DNA from: Vanessa cardui
Lineage: Eukaryota; Arthropoda; Insecta; Lepidoptera; Nymphalidae
DNA length: 64,000 nt
Reading direction: 5' to 3'
Assembly: GCF_905220365.1 (NCBI RefSeq)
Contig: NC_061140.1
Coordinates: forward strand, 622,501-686,500
This document shows, piece by piece, positions 1 through 13,990 of this stretch (within the stretch, counting starts at the first letter, position 1; every line of letters starts with the position of its first letter). The notes under the pieces were generated by a model that had not been told where the DNA came from, did not search any database, and worked only from the letters and a program-made list of their open reading frames with translations. Made by a program: the position numbers and the translations under genes.

Positions 1-236
1 TCCAATGCGGGTTGGTGGAATACGCATGTGGCAGAATTTCTATGAAATTTGTCACATGCAGGTTTCCTCACGATGTTTTCCTTCACCGCTGAGCACGAGA
101 TGAATTATAAAGACAAATTAAGCACATGAATCAGCGGTGCTTGCCTGGGTTTGAACCCGCAATCATCGGTTAAGATGCACGCGTTCTAACAACTGGGCCA
201 TCTCGAGTCGACTTGTTGTTTGTTGTTGTTGTTGTG
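1..236 (-). mobile_element. tRNA-derived SINE, family A (cut by window edge)
   Basis: Reverse-strand copy. The tRNA-like head (A box in TGGCCCAGT, B box in GGTTCAAACCC form) is at the right end near 135-211, and the body runs off the left edge. This family recurs at least ten times in the window. An extra TTG run (213-236) lies beyond the head, on the side where no tail is expected. That may be the tail of an older SINE into which this one inserted. Confidence 0.8.
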
Positions 237-599
237 CTATTTATTTATGTATTTATACTACATATGTATATGTAAGTAAAATGACTTGAAGTTACTGTAC
301 CCTTCCCATTTGTGTCAATATTATGATTCTCTATATCCAAAGGTTGTCTGGAAGAGATCGCTGCTTAGTGAGGCCGCCTGTTGCACCTCAATACAACTTT
401 TGTGTATCCAAAATATTATTTTTAGTTTTAAGATTGGGTGCAATAAAGAATAAATAAATGTTATGTTAGCATAACATATTGATACTTTTTTCCGAATTTA
501 ATTTTAACATGTTATTATCATAATCGCATACAACATGTTATTACTATTATATGCACACATTAAATTTAAATACGGATACATTTGTGTTTTTGCAAAAGC

Positions 600-628
600 T
601 TATATATTTAAATAATGACCAAATTCAG
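600..628 (+). promoter_or_regulatory. candidate core promoter of nrf-6-like copy 1
   Basis: A TATATAT motif at about 600-607 lies about 26 bases upstream of a TCAGAC sequence at 625-630 that resembles an arthropod initiator. The implied 5' UTR to the ATG at 786 is about 160 bases. Spacing is right for a TATA promoter, but the region is AT-rich, so chance matches are easy. Confidence 0.4.
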
Positions 629-785
629 ACAGTGCAGTGTCCATAAGACCGTGTGGTCGTATCCTGTGTTTTTCTGAGTCTAAATTTTCGGCTGAATTAA
701 ATTAATCACTTTTGTTTGAGTTAACATTTTGCTCACAAAAGTAGCTTGACGATACGTTTTAATTCAACGACACAAATCTTTAAAT

Positions 786-3700
786 ATGCATTTAACAATG
801 CGTTTTTTAATATTGGTTTTATTATTACACGAAAGTTACGGTGTGATATACTACTTAAATGGTAAGTACATACTTATTTGTATTTAAAATTCTAAATTTT
901 CTCTGGATGCATGATTATTGATTAACTTCCTACAATATATTAGTTATAGGTGATCCCTGTAGTATTATCCACTATGAATTAATTTTGTAACCCAATAACA
1001 TTCACGATATTTTTGTAAATGTTGTTAGAATTATAAAGCTTTTCAGGAGAATATTTCAAAATTCCTAAATATAGATTTATGTGATTATAATTAGTACCGA
1101 ACTATGTAATAGGTTAAAATAACGGTAAATAGATATGATGTATGTATGTAGACTTTAAGTTGATGCAACTTTTTGGTAGATTTTCTAGCTCGTCTCATGA
1201 GCACTCATCATATATTTGGACATCAAAGAGCAGTATTCGTTATTTTGTGGTCTGCTTTAAAATGAAGGGAAGCTAAGAAGTACATGATACCTTCATTCCA
1301 GGTTTACGATCCTTATTTTCTTATTAGAACATTATGCACAGCTAGACAAATATATTACAAATAATGCATGTTATAACTTACAAATTTTATATTAGCATAT
1401 GTTACTTTGATAGTTATGTAGTATTTTACCTTTTATTAGAATATTTAGAATCGCTTAAATACGTATCTATTCATTTTTAATCACTATCCCAAAAATAAAG
1501 TTTTATATTTATAACTTCAAAACTGACAAATTTCCTTACAAACTGTCGACTCTTATTTCACCCCCTTAGAGGTCGAATTTCCAAAACTTTATCTTGAATT
1601 AATATCTAATCAATAAAACGATCCAACTCAACAATTTTCATGACCCTACCTTTAATAGTTTACGTTCGGCGTTGATGAATCAGAGTCAATCAGGGTATGT
1701 TATTTTATATACCTATACACAAGAGTTTATAATAAATTCCGATATACGATGTAATGTTGCTATTTATCTCACCAGATTCAATTAAAGAAGAAAAAAGTTT
1801 TGGCAATCAGTTTAACAAACATTGGAAACATGGAACTCCTTTACACAAAAGTACACATCACAAAAACAACAACATCTATACAAAATATGCGATACACACT
1901 ACTATAATCCAATCAAACTCCCGATACCTCTAGAATAAATTGATGACTAATTGACCAGACACAGACTAATAAATAATTTAGAATAAAAAATTATAATACA
2001 TTTTATAATTTGTAATCGATATCTCGACAAGCGATCTTTTATTAATTAGCGGTAAAAACTTATATCGATAAGATTTAATATTCGGTTACAAATACGTAAT
2101 GTGTTTTTGTACTGATCTATAAAAACTAACGAACGAGTCCCTTCTATACTCTGTTATGTTAACAGTTTCTAACACATTATTAAATAGTTGTATAATATTA
2201 TTTTTATATTGCAGCTAGTGAATATGAGCGCATGCCGCCGGTTTACAAACTCGATGATTACGAATCTTGTTTTCAAAAACCTAGTGACATCTACTGTTTA
2301 TTGCACTTCACACTTGTATCGGACGAGCCCAGCCCACTTCTCCACATGATTGAGGTTTATATTATATTACATTTGTCAGTATATTATATTTCAAATTTAA
2401 AATGCTTAATTTATCGGAAATCAAATATTCATATAATTATAATTTAAATTATTTTTTAATTATGTGGAGTTTTAGGAATATTCAGAATATAAACAGGGGC
2501 ATTACAATCACACAAAACTGAGACACGGTGTGTGTGTAACTAAAAACTGCCAACGTTACATATATAATAAAACATCGGTCTCAGATGAAACCCTTGAGGG
2601 ATGCCTGAATGAATCGTTTTGGTACGACTACCAATTGAAAACAAAAATAGAACACTATTCCTGTTCTAGTTTATCCGATAAAGATGTCAAAATGGATGCT
2701 GCTGATATCATAACAGGATTTATAGTATTGATTTTAATACTATTAAATGTATTCGGAAGCCTTCACGATATCTACAACACGAAAAAATCTGAAGGTATAG
2801 TTTTATTACTAGTATCACATAAATAAAATGAGAGATAAATGTTTATTATTATTATTCATTCTAAGCTTTTATATCTGTTCATTTGTAGGTGTGTTTACAT
2901 GTTTTCTTTTGTCATTTTCAATAAAACGAAACTGGAAAATGCTAATCTCAAAAAAGCGCTCATTGGACCCGCGTTTGCAAAGACTTAAAAGTTTGAACGG
3001 ATTGAGGTAAGCTTATGTGTATGTGTTTTATCTTTTAAAAGCTTTTTTTTATGTATATTTAATATTTTCTCGTTCAAAAATACCTTAAATCCTTATGGCC
3101 TACCGCTAATGCTTTGCAATACCGCTTAATGCTTTGCAACAACGTTGATGAAAATATAATATATCTTAATAAGGTTCCCATATTTTGTTTGTTTGTATGT
3201 AATACTTTGTACTCAATATTTAATTTAGTATTGAGCTTATACCTATAAGTAATGTTATCACACAGAACAAAATATTCTACACTACACTATTTTTACTAGT
3301 CTACACTAGTTCATAACTTTGTAATAGCTTCCTGATTTAGTTATTTATGACATTTTTTAAAATAAAGGGAAGAGAAAATAATCCACTTATAGACATTAGC
3401 GCTGTAAAAATATAAACCATTCCTTATATTGCTGCTGCGCGACTAAGCTCGGGAGCTAAAGAGAGAAAAGAGTTATAGCGGCACTCACCCTTCAAACAGA
3501 ATGTTAGAAGTTCTCAACAGTTGTTGATGATTGTGCCTGACATGTCAGTTAGGATTGCACAAAGTCCGACTTACTAAAATAAATATTAAACTGACAGTAC
3601 TCACGAGATAGCAAGGGACTATGTTCGAATAACATTTGTTTTTTGCTTATAGGTGTATTTTGGCGTACGGCGTGATAGTAGTTCACTGTTTAATTCCGTA

Positions 3701-6700
3701 CCTCGTCGCCGTTGAAAATGTTCATGACTTTGAATTGGTAATTGTTAAATTTTATTTCATTTTAGACAATATAGGTACATATAAGTACAATATTTGTCTT
3801 GTGCTTCATATCAATTAACTAAGCAATACTATGAGTACTTACAGTGAATTTGGTAGTACAATTCTGTACTTTAAGTCCATGTATATAAGATCTACTAAAT
3901 AGTTTCTCACTTTTACTTTCAGTCATACTCCAATCCATGGAAACATGTGTTATATAATGCATCAATTATGATCCAATCGTTCATTGTAATTTCTGGATTC
4001 TTTCTGGCTTATAAAATTGAAATAGGCTTTGAGAATCAACAATTAAACTGGAGTTTGGTCCTTAAGGGAATAATCATCAGATATCTTAGGTAAATATTTT
4101 AATTATAAAGTAAACTAAAGTCTAAGCTTTCTAGTTGCTTACAAAGCAACTGATAGTTCTTATGGCATTGTCGTAATTTTATAAATATCAGTTCCAGTAC
4201 GACGATAACTTAGTACCGATCATGTAATCAATCGGGTTCAAGGTTTAGTGTCATAGTAAAACCAAAACTACATATTAAGTGCCAGTGGTTGACAGCAACT
4301 AAAAGTGGTTGATTAAATAAAATATATAAATATAATATTCATCATCTTCTCCATCAATTGAAATTCATGATTTGAGTATTTTTAGTCATTTGTGCTGGAG
4401 ATTTTGTTGTATTCAAATTTTTGCGCTGGTTATAAAAATTACTAGACAAGAAAAAAAAATATTTCAATCAATAAATAAATGTCTATTCTGTTGTTTAAAA
4501 CCAAATTAAACATCGTCTAGGTTAATCTTATTAATCACCTGCTTGTTAACACTAATTGATTGGATTAATATTTTCAGATTGACACCAGCCTATGCTTTTA
4601 TTATACTTCTGACGGCAACATGGTTTAAATTTTTAGGACCTGCACCACTGTGGGAGGTAATATTGGCGAATATCAAAGCTATTTTAAGATATATTGTAAC
4701 GAGAAAATTGTATAGTTGTGTCAATAAACGCATGTTGATTTCGCATCTAAATTCTTGGACATATTTTTGGTCTCTTTCAGGTAACTGGAAACGTAATGGT
4801 GTCGGATTGTAAACAGCGCTGGTGGTTAAATCTCCTGTACATGAACAACTATGTGTACGACTCCCAGTGCTTGCTCCAGTCTTGGTATTGTCTCTATCAA
4901 TTTAAATTCTATGTTAATATTATAAATATGAAGGTAACTCTGTCTGTCTGTGTTGCTCTTTCACAACCAAACCACTGAACCGAATTGCATGAAATTTGCC
5001 ATGAAGCAAAGTTGAACTAAGGACTCAGACATACTTTTTTGCCTAACACATGACAACCAACACCCAAAACGCAATCGAAGCCGCGGGCGACTACGAGTGA
5101 ATCATATGTAATATTTTAATAAAATATAATTTATGTAATTTTAGCAATGCATTACAGCTACAATACCTTGGTTCCTTCAGGGATCTTCCAATGGAAACAT
5201 TGAACTTCCAATCGGAAAATTAAAAAAACTGAATATAATTAAAATAAAATAATTTCTTCTCAGGTATCTCGCAGCAGACATGCAACTATTCTGCTTTGGG
5301 CTCGTCCTGTGCACACTACTCAAAAACTACAGGCTGAAGAGGAAAATATTGACGTCCTTTTTTGTCATCGGTGTTACGATGGTTGCCGTTCACACCTATG
5401 TCCGGGATCTTTATCCCATCTTAATAATTTGGCCGAGGTGATTTGTTAAAATTTATCCGAATATTTTATTAATTGCCCCCCTAAGATGTCTGGGGAATAT
5501 CGATCAAAATAGATAACAGTCATCATTTCTCCAGGCTTATATCAATCATTCGACACATACTCATGAATTCTTAAAATTGTAACTGAATGGTGGGTCAAAG
5601 TAGCAGTGGTCTAGGAGACGGTGAAGCTAGAATTTTCTGAAGCAGCTTTAAGTGCTGTCATTCTAACCTATATTATGATTTCACTGTTATCACGCCCAAT
5701 GTCAATAGCAATTGAAGAAAGGTGGCTTGGCTTTGAATCGCATTTTCCGACATTTCAATGCCACGAGTAAGAACTGTCATATGCATACAGAAAAAAATAA
5801 AAAATGAAAATCTCCATAAAAAGAACCCCGTTCTAAAATAATCTAATTTTAATGTTTATTTAGTTCTTAATACATTAATGATTTTCAGCCAACACTTTCA
5901 GCCAACAAAGCTGTAAAAAAACTACTGCTCTAATTATTTACTATCATTACTTACATACTATAAAAAGGCAATAATGTATAGTATAGTATATGAAGTAAAG
6001 CTATTTTTGTGTGTGTGTTTGGAAGTAAAATGTTACAAGTACTTCACTAGATTTGGCGAGCTGAGATGGCCCAGTGGTTAGAGCGCCTGCATCTTAACCT
6101 ATGATTGCGGTTTCAAACCCAGGCACCACTATATATATGTGCTTAATTTGTGTTTAGAATTCATCTCGTGCTCGGCGGTGAAGGAAAACATCGTGAGGAA
6201 ACCTGCATGTGTTTAATTTCATCGAAATTCTGCCACATGTGCTTTCCACCAACCCGCATTGGAACAGCGTGGTGGAATATGTTCCAAACCCTCTCCTTAA
6301 TGGAAGAGGAGGCCTTATCCCAGCAGTGGGAAATTTACAGTCTGTTACTTTACTTTTACTTTAAATTAACAATTTTGTTTGCTTTCATTACAGCGACGGC
6401 GGATTATTTTTCAAGACAGACCCTACTTTTAACGAGACTTATAAAATGGGTCACAGTAACCTGGCCAGCTACATTACAGGCATATCACTCGGTTACTTCG
6501 TGTACAAGTGGCAAAACAAGGAAATAAATATAAAAAAGTATTCGGTAAGAATTTCTTAATACAACCACACTATGCTTTCAAGAGTGTTAAAGTTTGTTAT
6601 ATAGTCAATTTAACAATTATTTTTTTGATTAGATTATTATTATGATTTAAAGTATGACCCCGGTTTCAATCGCAGGTCAAGTTACAGAAAAGTTTTATTG

Positions 6701-8875
6701 CTTTTCAATTGAACATGTCTCAATAGCAGTCCAGAGCTTAGAATGACAATTGGTGTATCTCAGATAGGGTAATATCATGTTGGGTGGCGTCTGATTCCGG
6801 ACAACTCTGATTGCCGTACGCATTATGATTGAGTGACAAGATACAGAGTGCACTTGTTTTTATGCTCACACTTGTGTAATATAATTTGCATGTGTACTTA
6901 GAAACAAGTATATTTCATAATGAATTTCTATTCTTTTAATTACTATTTTGAATATGAAGTAATAAACTTACATATTAGGTAGACCAGAAATAATAAGATT
7001 TTCCAATAATTTTACAATATTTATTCTAATTTAAAGACTTAAATAAATAAGTATTTTTCACACGTTATAATTATTGAAGATTTAATAAAACATGCAATAC
7101 TAATAAATTGTAATCTTTTTTCCTTTTTTTAGAATTTAAAGTATATTTATTGGACTGTGGGTCCACTGATTATTGCTTTCATCACGAGTGGCGCTGTTTT
7201 CTACAGACAAGCGGAGAAGGAACCTCTGTACATAAGAGTGATTTACGCCTCTTTAGCGAAACCGACAATCGCCATATTGACGGCAATACTGATCGCTGGA
7301 ATGATCTTCAAGTTGGAAAGTAAGTTCTATGATGTTGAAAGACTTGCTGACTCCTATCGAAGTAATTTTATTTTTATTTCTCTGCCTCAGTCTGGTGACT
7401 AGCTTATTACATATTACCTAGAAGAGGAGGTTCAAACCCTAGGTTGAGCTAATAAGCTAAGATGCCATATTCATACACCCGTGTCTCCGAACAAAAATAA
7501 AGTTGTTCTGACTGTGGTTTAAACGAATTTTAAAATTGAGATAACAGGAGACCTCTCTCTTCTACAACATCAGTTCACTATGTATCCAATATATATTTCA
7601 CATATGCTTAAAAATAAATCTGTAAATGAAAACAAATATAAAATAAAAGAAAAGACTCCAAGATTTTATACCTACATTATAATGTACAAATATGTATGTT
7701 TGTGTGCACGTTTTGTGTTTGCGAATGTGTGACAATATACATATGTATGTGTATGTAATTTATAACGTAATATTTCTTTCTATTATAAGCTTTACTTGAA
7801 ATATATATTTGAAATATAAAAGCACATACATTTTAATTAAAATGTATATCTTCATTACAGGTGTATATCGGAAATTTTTCGAATCAAATATATGGCTGAT
7901 ACCGAGCAAATTGACATACAGTGTGTTTTTATTGCATTACTCGTACATAATGATGTACACTAACATGCAAACGAGTCTAATGCACTTGACGATGTTTAAC
8001 ACGGTAAGAATCTGATGACAATTTACTGTTTGTAAGTATGTTGCATTACTTCGAAATTAAGATATCCAAGTTCATATTAAAACTTACTGTTAAGTTTAGT
8101 GTAAAGGGGTGATCTAGGTACGGACTGCGAAATAAACAAGACTAGAAAGCATCCGAATTTAATTAAGATACGAACAAAGAACATAATTTAATAGATAGTT
8201 ATATAAGAATATTATTATATAAATCAAAGTTAAAATCTTCATTCAATATAGAATTCTAAATTTGCTTTTTGTTTGACTAAATTTTTTTCGGTTGGGAAAT
8301 TAATATCTGTCCGAGAAGTTACGGTCATTATAACTTCTTTTGTTTTAATATTTAAGTACAGATGCATTTCTTATCATTAACTTGTAGGTTATGACTTTCG
8401 ATAAAAGATTATAATTGATCTAGAATACATTGAGAGTTGATCCCACATTGGAACATTGTAGTGAAATAAGCTTCGATAGCTTCTCCTAAGACGAAAGAGG
8501 TCTTAGCCCACTAATGGGAGAACACAAGCGATATTGTTTATTTTTTTTAAGTTAAATAAGGGACATACCGTCTATGTTCCCGTGATTTCCATTGTCTTTA
8601 CGACATTTCTTACACAGTCGTTGTGTTTACAGTAATCATCATATTTCCCATTTACTAGCATTCCTTAAGATTATATTTCTTTTTAAATACTTTTATTACA
8701 GATCGTTTTTTCCGTCTGTATCACACTCGTTTCCCTCGTGACTGCGGTTCCACTATTTCTGTTCGTCGAAGCACCGTTTACGGAATTCACAAAGCATCTA
8801 GTAGACCAACCAAGAAAAGACCTTATGATCATCAAAGCTCATGAGACCAATGAAAATCACATCACTACTTTATAA
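786..8875 (+). CDS. nrf-6-like membrane acyltransferase, copy 1 (13 exons, complete)
   Basis: Exons 786-861, 2215-2354, 2476-2794, 2889-3006, 3653-3737, 3923-4089, 4578-4656, 4781-4884, 5264-5437, 6394-6544, 7133-7319, 7861-8003, 8702-8875. All junctions are GT-AG and phases agree, giving 638 residues and a stop. Residues 1-21 form a signal peptide (LILVLLLHESYG). An extracellular or lumenal NRF-type domain with several cysteines follows to about residue 145, then a membrane segment (about 149-171), then a multi-pass acyltransferase-3 domain from about residue 214. Family marks are NGLR at the domain start, a His at about 229 (VIVVH, the candidate catalytic His), RYLRLTPAYAF near 302, SWYLAADMQ near 363 and SKLTYSVFLLHY near the end. 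C. elegans nrf-6 acts in lipid/yolk transport and drug uptake; the substrate of insect members is unknown. Length is normal for the family. A second copy lies on the minus strand at 23973-43614. Confidence 0.92.
4915..5105 (+). mobile_element. Helitron-like fragment in intron 8 of nrf-6-like copy 1
   Basis: It contains the CTCTGTCTGTCTGT run, a block for AACCACTGAACCGAATT, and a GCCGCGGGCGACTACGAG end. These are marks of a common non-autonomous Helitron-like repeat of Lepidoptera. It begins about 30 bases after the splice donor at 4885. Family naming is from memory. Confidence 0.55.
6058..6362 (+). mobile_element. SINE family A, variant tail
   Basis: Head GATGGCCCAGTGGTTAGAG, B box TTTCAAACCC, body through CAGCAGTGGGAAATTTACAG. 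The tail is TTACTTTACTTTTACTTT instead of the (TTG)n of most copies. It ends about 30 bases before exon 10 of the acyltransferase (6394), so the branch point and polypyrimidine region of that intron lie next to or inside SINE sequence. Confidence 0.85.
8455..8545 (+). repeat. degenerate SINE family A tail
   Basis: Worn match to the last 90 bases of family A (ATTGGAACA, then CTTCTCCTAAGACGAAAGAGG, TTAGCCCA, AATGGGA), in the last intron of nrf-6-like copy 1. Confidence 0.45.
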
Positions 8876-9197
8876 AGAGCTTTGACCGGCTCGTGTGTCG
8901 TAGCCGTTATTTTAAATAGCCTTTTAATTAATAGCCTAGCCATTTTATTAAACAGGCCCGTTCAACAGGCGGTCTACATGACATAAGCTAAAAATGAAAA
9001 TTCCTTTATTAGTTTAGAAGACATTTATTCGGCTACATTCATCAAATTAAACTTTAAGCATTTTGCAACAAAACAGAGCTATATATCTGATTGAACGGCG
9101 CTACTTATTAAAAAGGGCTAGGCTATTTACTGAATTTATAATGTGACCTGACCTGCGCTCGATCATTGTGGTGCTATTTTTATGGATAGAAATTGAA

Positions 9198-9203
9198 AAT
9201 AAA
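9198..9203 (+). terminator. candidate poly(A) signal of nrf-6-like copy 1
   Basis: AATAAA about 320 bases after the stop codon at 8873-8875. It is the first clear canonical hexamer downstream of the last exon. Confidence 0.4.
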
Positions 9204-11957
9204 TGTAAAAGGTTTGATGAAAGGGTTGAAGCAAGTAAGCCTGGACGTAGTCGCCCGGCCATTAGGGCATACAAATTAAATGTGAAGTAAATATTTATTT
9301 TTTCATATATTTAGTTTTTTTTTTTTTTTAATAATGTAAGTAACTGTATTATAATAGTCATTAAATTGTTTAATACGATAAACGTTTTTATTGACGCCTA
9401 TCTAGATAAGTAAAAAGAAAAAGTAAGATATACGTATGAATTATTTACATTTAATTATGATCTAAGTTACAAAGCATAATGTTTCAACTTGTCCTATTTT
9501 CAAAAGATGACCTTTATTTCTTAAATGAAATAACTCTTACAATTTATTCATTTTATTACTGTTATTTTCCATCATAAGTACTCGTAGGTTCGTAGGCATT
9601 TTCAGAGTGTAGCACTGTAGCATATCGTAGCACCGAAATGCTTTCTAACTTGTATATATAACGTGAAAATGTAATATTTTTGGGTGATCTCTTGATGTGC
9701 TTGCCTTCTAGCTATGGTCTATGATACCATTCAAATAGTGATATTTAAGAAAACAAAATAACTAGATGGGCCAAATGTACATATACGAAATTCGGCGGAA
9801 CATTCGATGAAAATAAAAAGTTCGTTTCTATTTTTGGCGCTTTCTTGTCAAGCAAAACATCGAAGCAATGTGATTCTGGAACGGCTGAACCGATTTTGAC
9901 TTTAAGATAATATATAAAATTACCTTTTATTTCAACGATAAATGTTCGCCAATTAATACACTATTTAAAAAAATACTGAGATTTTTCTGTGTTTATATCA
10001 AATATTCATATGTGTAAAACATTGCTAATATTATAATATCAGGCGTGTACAAAAAAAGCATTTGCTTTACACAACTCTATTATTTATTACCTATGCATCG
10101 ATGATAGGTCTCCGGTAGCACTACAAAACTAGTTTGTAACTTCAATAATATTACTCTTATTACTTTTAACTTTTCGAACATCGAACTACTCTTAAAATCA
10201 CCTTTATTCTACTTTTGTACAAATAATTTAACATATTCCCATTTCTTCGGTAACACATTGGAGTCTGCGACATTTTTCAGGTATTTGGTCCTATTGCAAA
10301 TAGGGCAACGTGGAAAACGCAACGTACCGTACGTTTTTTGACTTCAGGAGTCTTTTAATTTATTACCTACTAGATCATTCTTTATTAAAATAAATAACGT
10401 GTTAATTTTATTAATTTTATCAAATACAATGTTGACTATTAATACATAGCAATCAGAAATAGTTTATAAGCTATTTTAACAAACTTAACAAACGTACGCC
10501 GTGTATAGATCGCTTGTATAACGATCTTCATATTACATTAATGAAAAAAAATATCACTGTTTTAAAAAGGTAGTATTACAAAAACATATAATCACAATAT
10601 AATAAGTTGTTTGTTTACGAAAACTTAAATTGTTTTCATTTACAAATACAATTTTTCAATATCCATTGAATGCTGGCAATGAATGGAATTGATCTACTCT
10701 CATAAAACAAGCAATACATATTAAAGCATATAGTATATACCTGTGTGACAAACAATATGTTCCTTACAGGTAATGTACGTTTAGATTAACTTTGATTTCC
10801 ACTGCGTCGTCATAAGTAACGCGACTACAGGTTAGCTATTTATAACCAGTAAGCTATGTAAAACATCAAATGAGTATGTGTATAAGGAATCTATCATCTA
10901 AATAGTTTTATGTGTAGACTTAGTTCAAGGTTGCTAGATGCTGCGTGCAGTCGTTTCTTCGCTTGCAAAATAATTCAATCAGATTTTGTGATTCTAATCT
11001 TGTAAGTATTTTTTAAAATTCTTATTTGATTTTAATTAAAAACTTCAATTTTGTCATGAATTCAACTACGCCACAATGAATAATTAAAAAAAATAATATC
11101 GATTTTTTTTATCTCATATCGAAATATTCGCTTTTATTAAAACATTCCATATTCAAAATTATAAACAATATTTTTGAATTGTTTAAATTGCAAATTAATT
11201 TACATGTTTGCAAGGTAGATTGAATTTTTATAATTTGTGAATTCCAATGAATTATTAAAGTGACTAAAATATAATTTGAATGCCAATAATAATTCTGAAT
11301 ATAAAAATGTAATTTGAATAGATTATTTATTAAGATCAAAACCCATATAATTTATACATAATAGGAGGTAATCATTGTACTTGATTACCCCCTTTTTAAA
11401 TAATATTAAAAGTAATTAATATGGTAATTTTAAACAAATCACAAGAAAACGTAGTAAATTAAAAGTCAAAATAATTCTCTATGAGCACTGAATAATTTCA
11501 GTATGTGGCTTATCATGAGGGCAAAGTGCAGCTACGTTGCACCAACCTCTGAAACTAACTAGGCACCAGGATAACATTATGACCAAAATACTTCGTTCGG
11601 AATTTGTTTATACTAGTATATAGGAAAGTAGAGTAAAGTATCTTTACCAGCAATATAAATGTTGTGTTCATTTTTTAATTTTATGATGATTTTTTTTAAT
11701 ACTCGTGATTCGTTAATCCGCAATCGCGGTTTAATTTGTTTATTCCTAAATCTCATGCCAAATAATATTAAAGGTGAATTTTTGCTGTTTGGTAGGCGGT
11801 AAAATATTTTTATTTTTCTTAAACTCGCTTCTGCGGCAGTCAAAGAACTTTTAGCTACCCGTTGATTAAAAAAATATTCAGGAAATCGATTCGAAATTTC
11901 ACTCGCAATTGAAAACAATCAAACTTAGATTTAAGTAAACTATAAAACGATAAAACA

Positions 11958-12072
11958 CCAACCCGCATTGGAACAGCGTGGTGGAATATGTTCCAAACCC
12001 TCTCCCTAATGGAAGAGGAGGCCTTATCCCAGCAGTGGGAAATTTACAGGCTGTTACTTTACTTTTACTACT
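11958..12072 (+). mobile_element. SINE family A, 5'-truncated, variant tail
   Basis: Only the last 115 bases are present, from CCAACCCGCATTGGAACAGC onward. It carries the same unusual TTACTTTACTTTTACT tail and the same CCCTCTCC/AATGGAAGAGG variants as the copy at 6058-6362, so the two belong to one subfamily. Confidence 0.8.
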
Positions 12073-12337
12073 ATGAAACGATATTGTTTAAGCCTGCTAA
12101 AGATCGTGTATTTTACTGAGACTTCTATCAAACTTTTTATGTTTATCTATTCATGTCTACATACATATGTCTATATATAATATTTATTATTTGTAAATAT
12201 CTTCTTTAGTTTTTCATTACATTAAGTTTGTTTTTTTCTTCTTCAAGCCACTATATTTTTATATTTCGAGTTTAGTTTTGATATAAGTTTATAACACGTG
12301 GCCTTATATATTAATAAAGCCTTATCTTTGTTACAAA

Positions 12338-12595
12338 AACAACAGTCTGTAAATTTCTCACTGCTGGTCTAAGGCCTATTCTCCCTTTGAGGAGAAAGTT
12401 TGAAACATATTCCACCACGCTGTTCCAATGCGGGTTGGTCTAATACACATGTGGCAGGATTTCTGTGAAATTCGACACTTACAGGTTTTCTCAGGATGTT
12501 TTCCTACACCGCCGAGCACGAGATGAATTATAAACACAAATTCATGTGCTTACATGAATTTTCAGTGGTGCTTGCCTGAAGATGCACGTACGCAC
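12338..12595 (-). mobile_element. SINE family A, reverse copy, head truncated
   Basis: Reads as family A in reverse: AACAGTCTGTAAATTTC at the left, ATTCCACCACGCTG, GAGCACGAGATGAATTAT, ending near GCTTGCCTGAAGATGCACG. The tRNA-like head is largely missing. Confidence 0.8.
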
Positions 12596-12825
12596 ACAGT
12601 TTTGTTACTGACGGGACATATTAGTTTGTTTTTAGGTAGGATGTTTGTTTTATAGAAATAAAGTTAATTGCTATATCAAGCGTTGGTTCACAAGAGTGTC
12701 GGGAATTCTGAATTATTTAGAACACATACTTTAATCTCTGCATATCCGTTATACTCCTTTTACAGCCGGGGTAAGAAAAGCTTCGTGACCTTAAGATCTA
12801 TTTTCGTGTGCTCAGTATAAGTGGT

Positions 12826-13375
12826 AACTCAAACTCAAACTCAAATATCTTTATTCAATATAGAAGCATTACACTTTCTTATTGATGGTCAATTGAAACA
12901 CTACCACCGGTTCGGAAAGAAAATACCCTGACCTGAGAAGAACCGGCGAAAGAAACTCAGCGGGTTTTTTTATTTTTTTTGTTTGTCTTATGTATTATAT
13001 AAATAAACAATTTAATATGAGATGAAATAGCCAGGAGGCGATCGTATCATTCCCAAGGTGTGCTATCGATCATAAACTCATTAATTGTATAATAACCTTT
13101 TGCACACAAGCGTTCCTTAATAATTTTTTTTAAATTTGGCAACAGAGGCATTTTGAACGCTTTCTGGGATCCTGTTGTAAAACCGTATACATTGCCCCAC
13201 AAAGGAGTTACTGACTCTATGTAGTCGAGTAACAGGAGTAACAAGTTTGTGTTTGTTCCTTGTACCAATGTTATGAGTATCACATTTTCTCATGAAATCA
13301 TTAATATTTTTTCGTACATACATAACATTAGAGAATATATATTGAGAAGCAACAGTCAATATCTTGATTTCTTTA
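12826..13375 (-). mobile_element. LINE 3' end with reverse-transcriptase C-terminus
   Basis: On the minus strand, about 13359-13047 encodes two overlapping-frame pieces of a LINE ORF2 C-terminus (RNKHKLVTPVTRLHRVSNS, IRFYNRIPESVQ, then KERLCAKGYYTINEF and TPWE). One frameshift separates them. The 3' UTR follows with TTTCTTTCGCCGGTTCTTCT and ends in TTTGAG repeats near 12828. It is 5'-truncated and dead. The same UTR recurs at 40545-40690 and 62285-62490. Confidence 0.8.
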
Positions 13376-13775
13376 AATTTATTCCTTAACGATTCAAAAG
13401 GTACTAAGAGTTAAAGACTTGATAAAGGAATGAATTTGAAAACTGACGGATATTTTCTTACTCTTACTTTACAATAGTAATATAGAATAGCAATATACAA
13501 TAACAATATTTATATACATATGATAATATGTGAAAACAAATCCTCGTTATTTTAAACAAACATTTACACATATTGCAGTCACACTCGTGTTATTTGTAAA
13601 ATAGATCTTGTTGCTAATAATAGTCTTTATACAAGTACTGTTACATAGTAATCCATAGTTTTATAGTGTAATGAACATTACTAAAAGGAGATCAAGAATT
13701 TCACCAGCCCCATATAGCCACATATACATATATTAGAATGTCACAACTGCTGCTCTTTGCGCTTTAAACATATAT

Positions 13776-13990
13776 TTGACTAGCTGTGCCCGCGACTTTC
13801 TGTGCATTTGAATTTAACCAGGTTATTGTTCAGGTCACTGTTTGTACTAAAACATTCCTTTTAAAAGTATTCTAAGTTACTCGGTATTACATGCGCTATC
13901 TGCTAGTGAAAGTTTCATTAAAATCGGTCCAGCCGTTCCAGATAGAAAGGACCAAACAGACACACAGACTAAAATTAATTACTAATTAAA
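13776..13990 (-). mobile_element. Helitron-like fragment
   Basis: Starts at ACTAGCTGTGCCCGCGACTT and includes ATCGGTCCAGCCGTTCCAGA and a CAGACACACAGAC stretch. In reverse this matches the common lepidopteran repeat ending in GCGGGCACAGCTAGT. A plus-strand relative is at 28965-29220. Confidence 0.6.

Noticed and set aside
6061..6130. tRNA-like head of SINE A
   Set aside because: Same reasoning: A and B boxes are present, but it is the start of a repeated 300 bp element.
11613..11918. Open minus-strand frame of 101 codons
   Set aside because: No recognisable domain, low-complexity Lys/Ile-rich composition of AT-rich DNA, and no splice or neighbour support.
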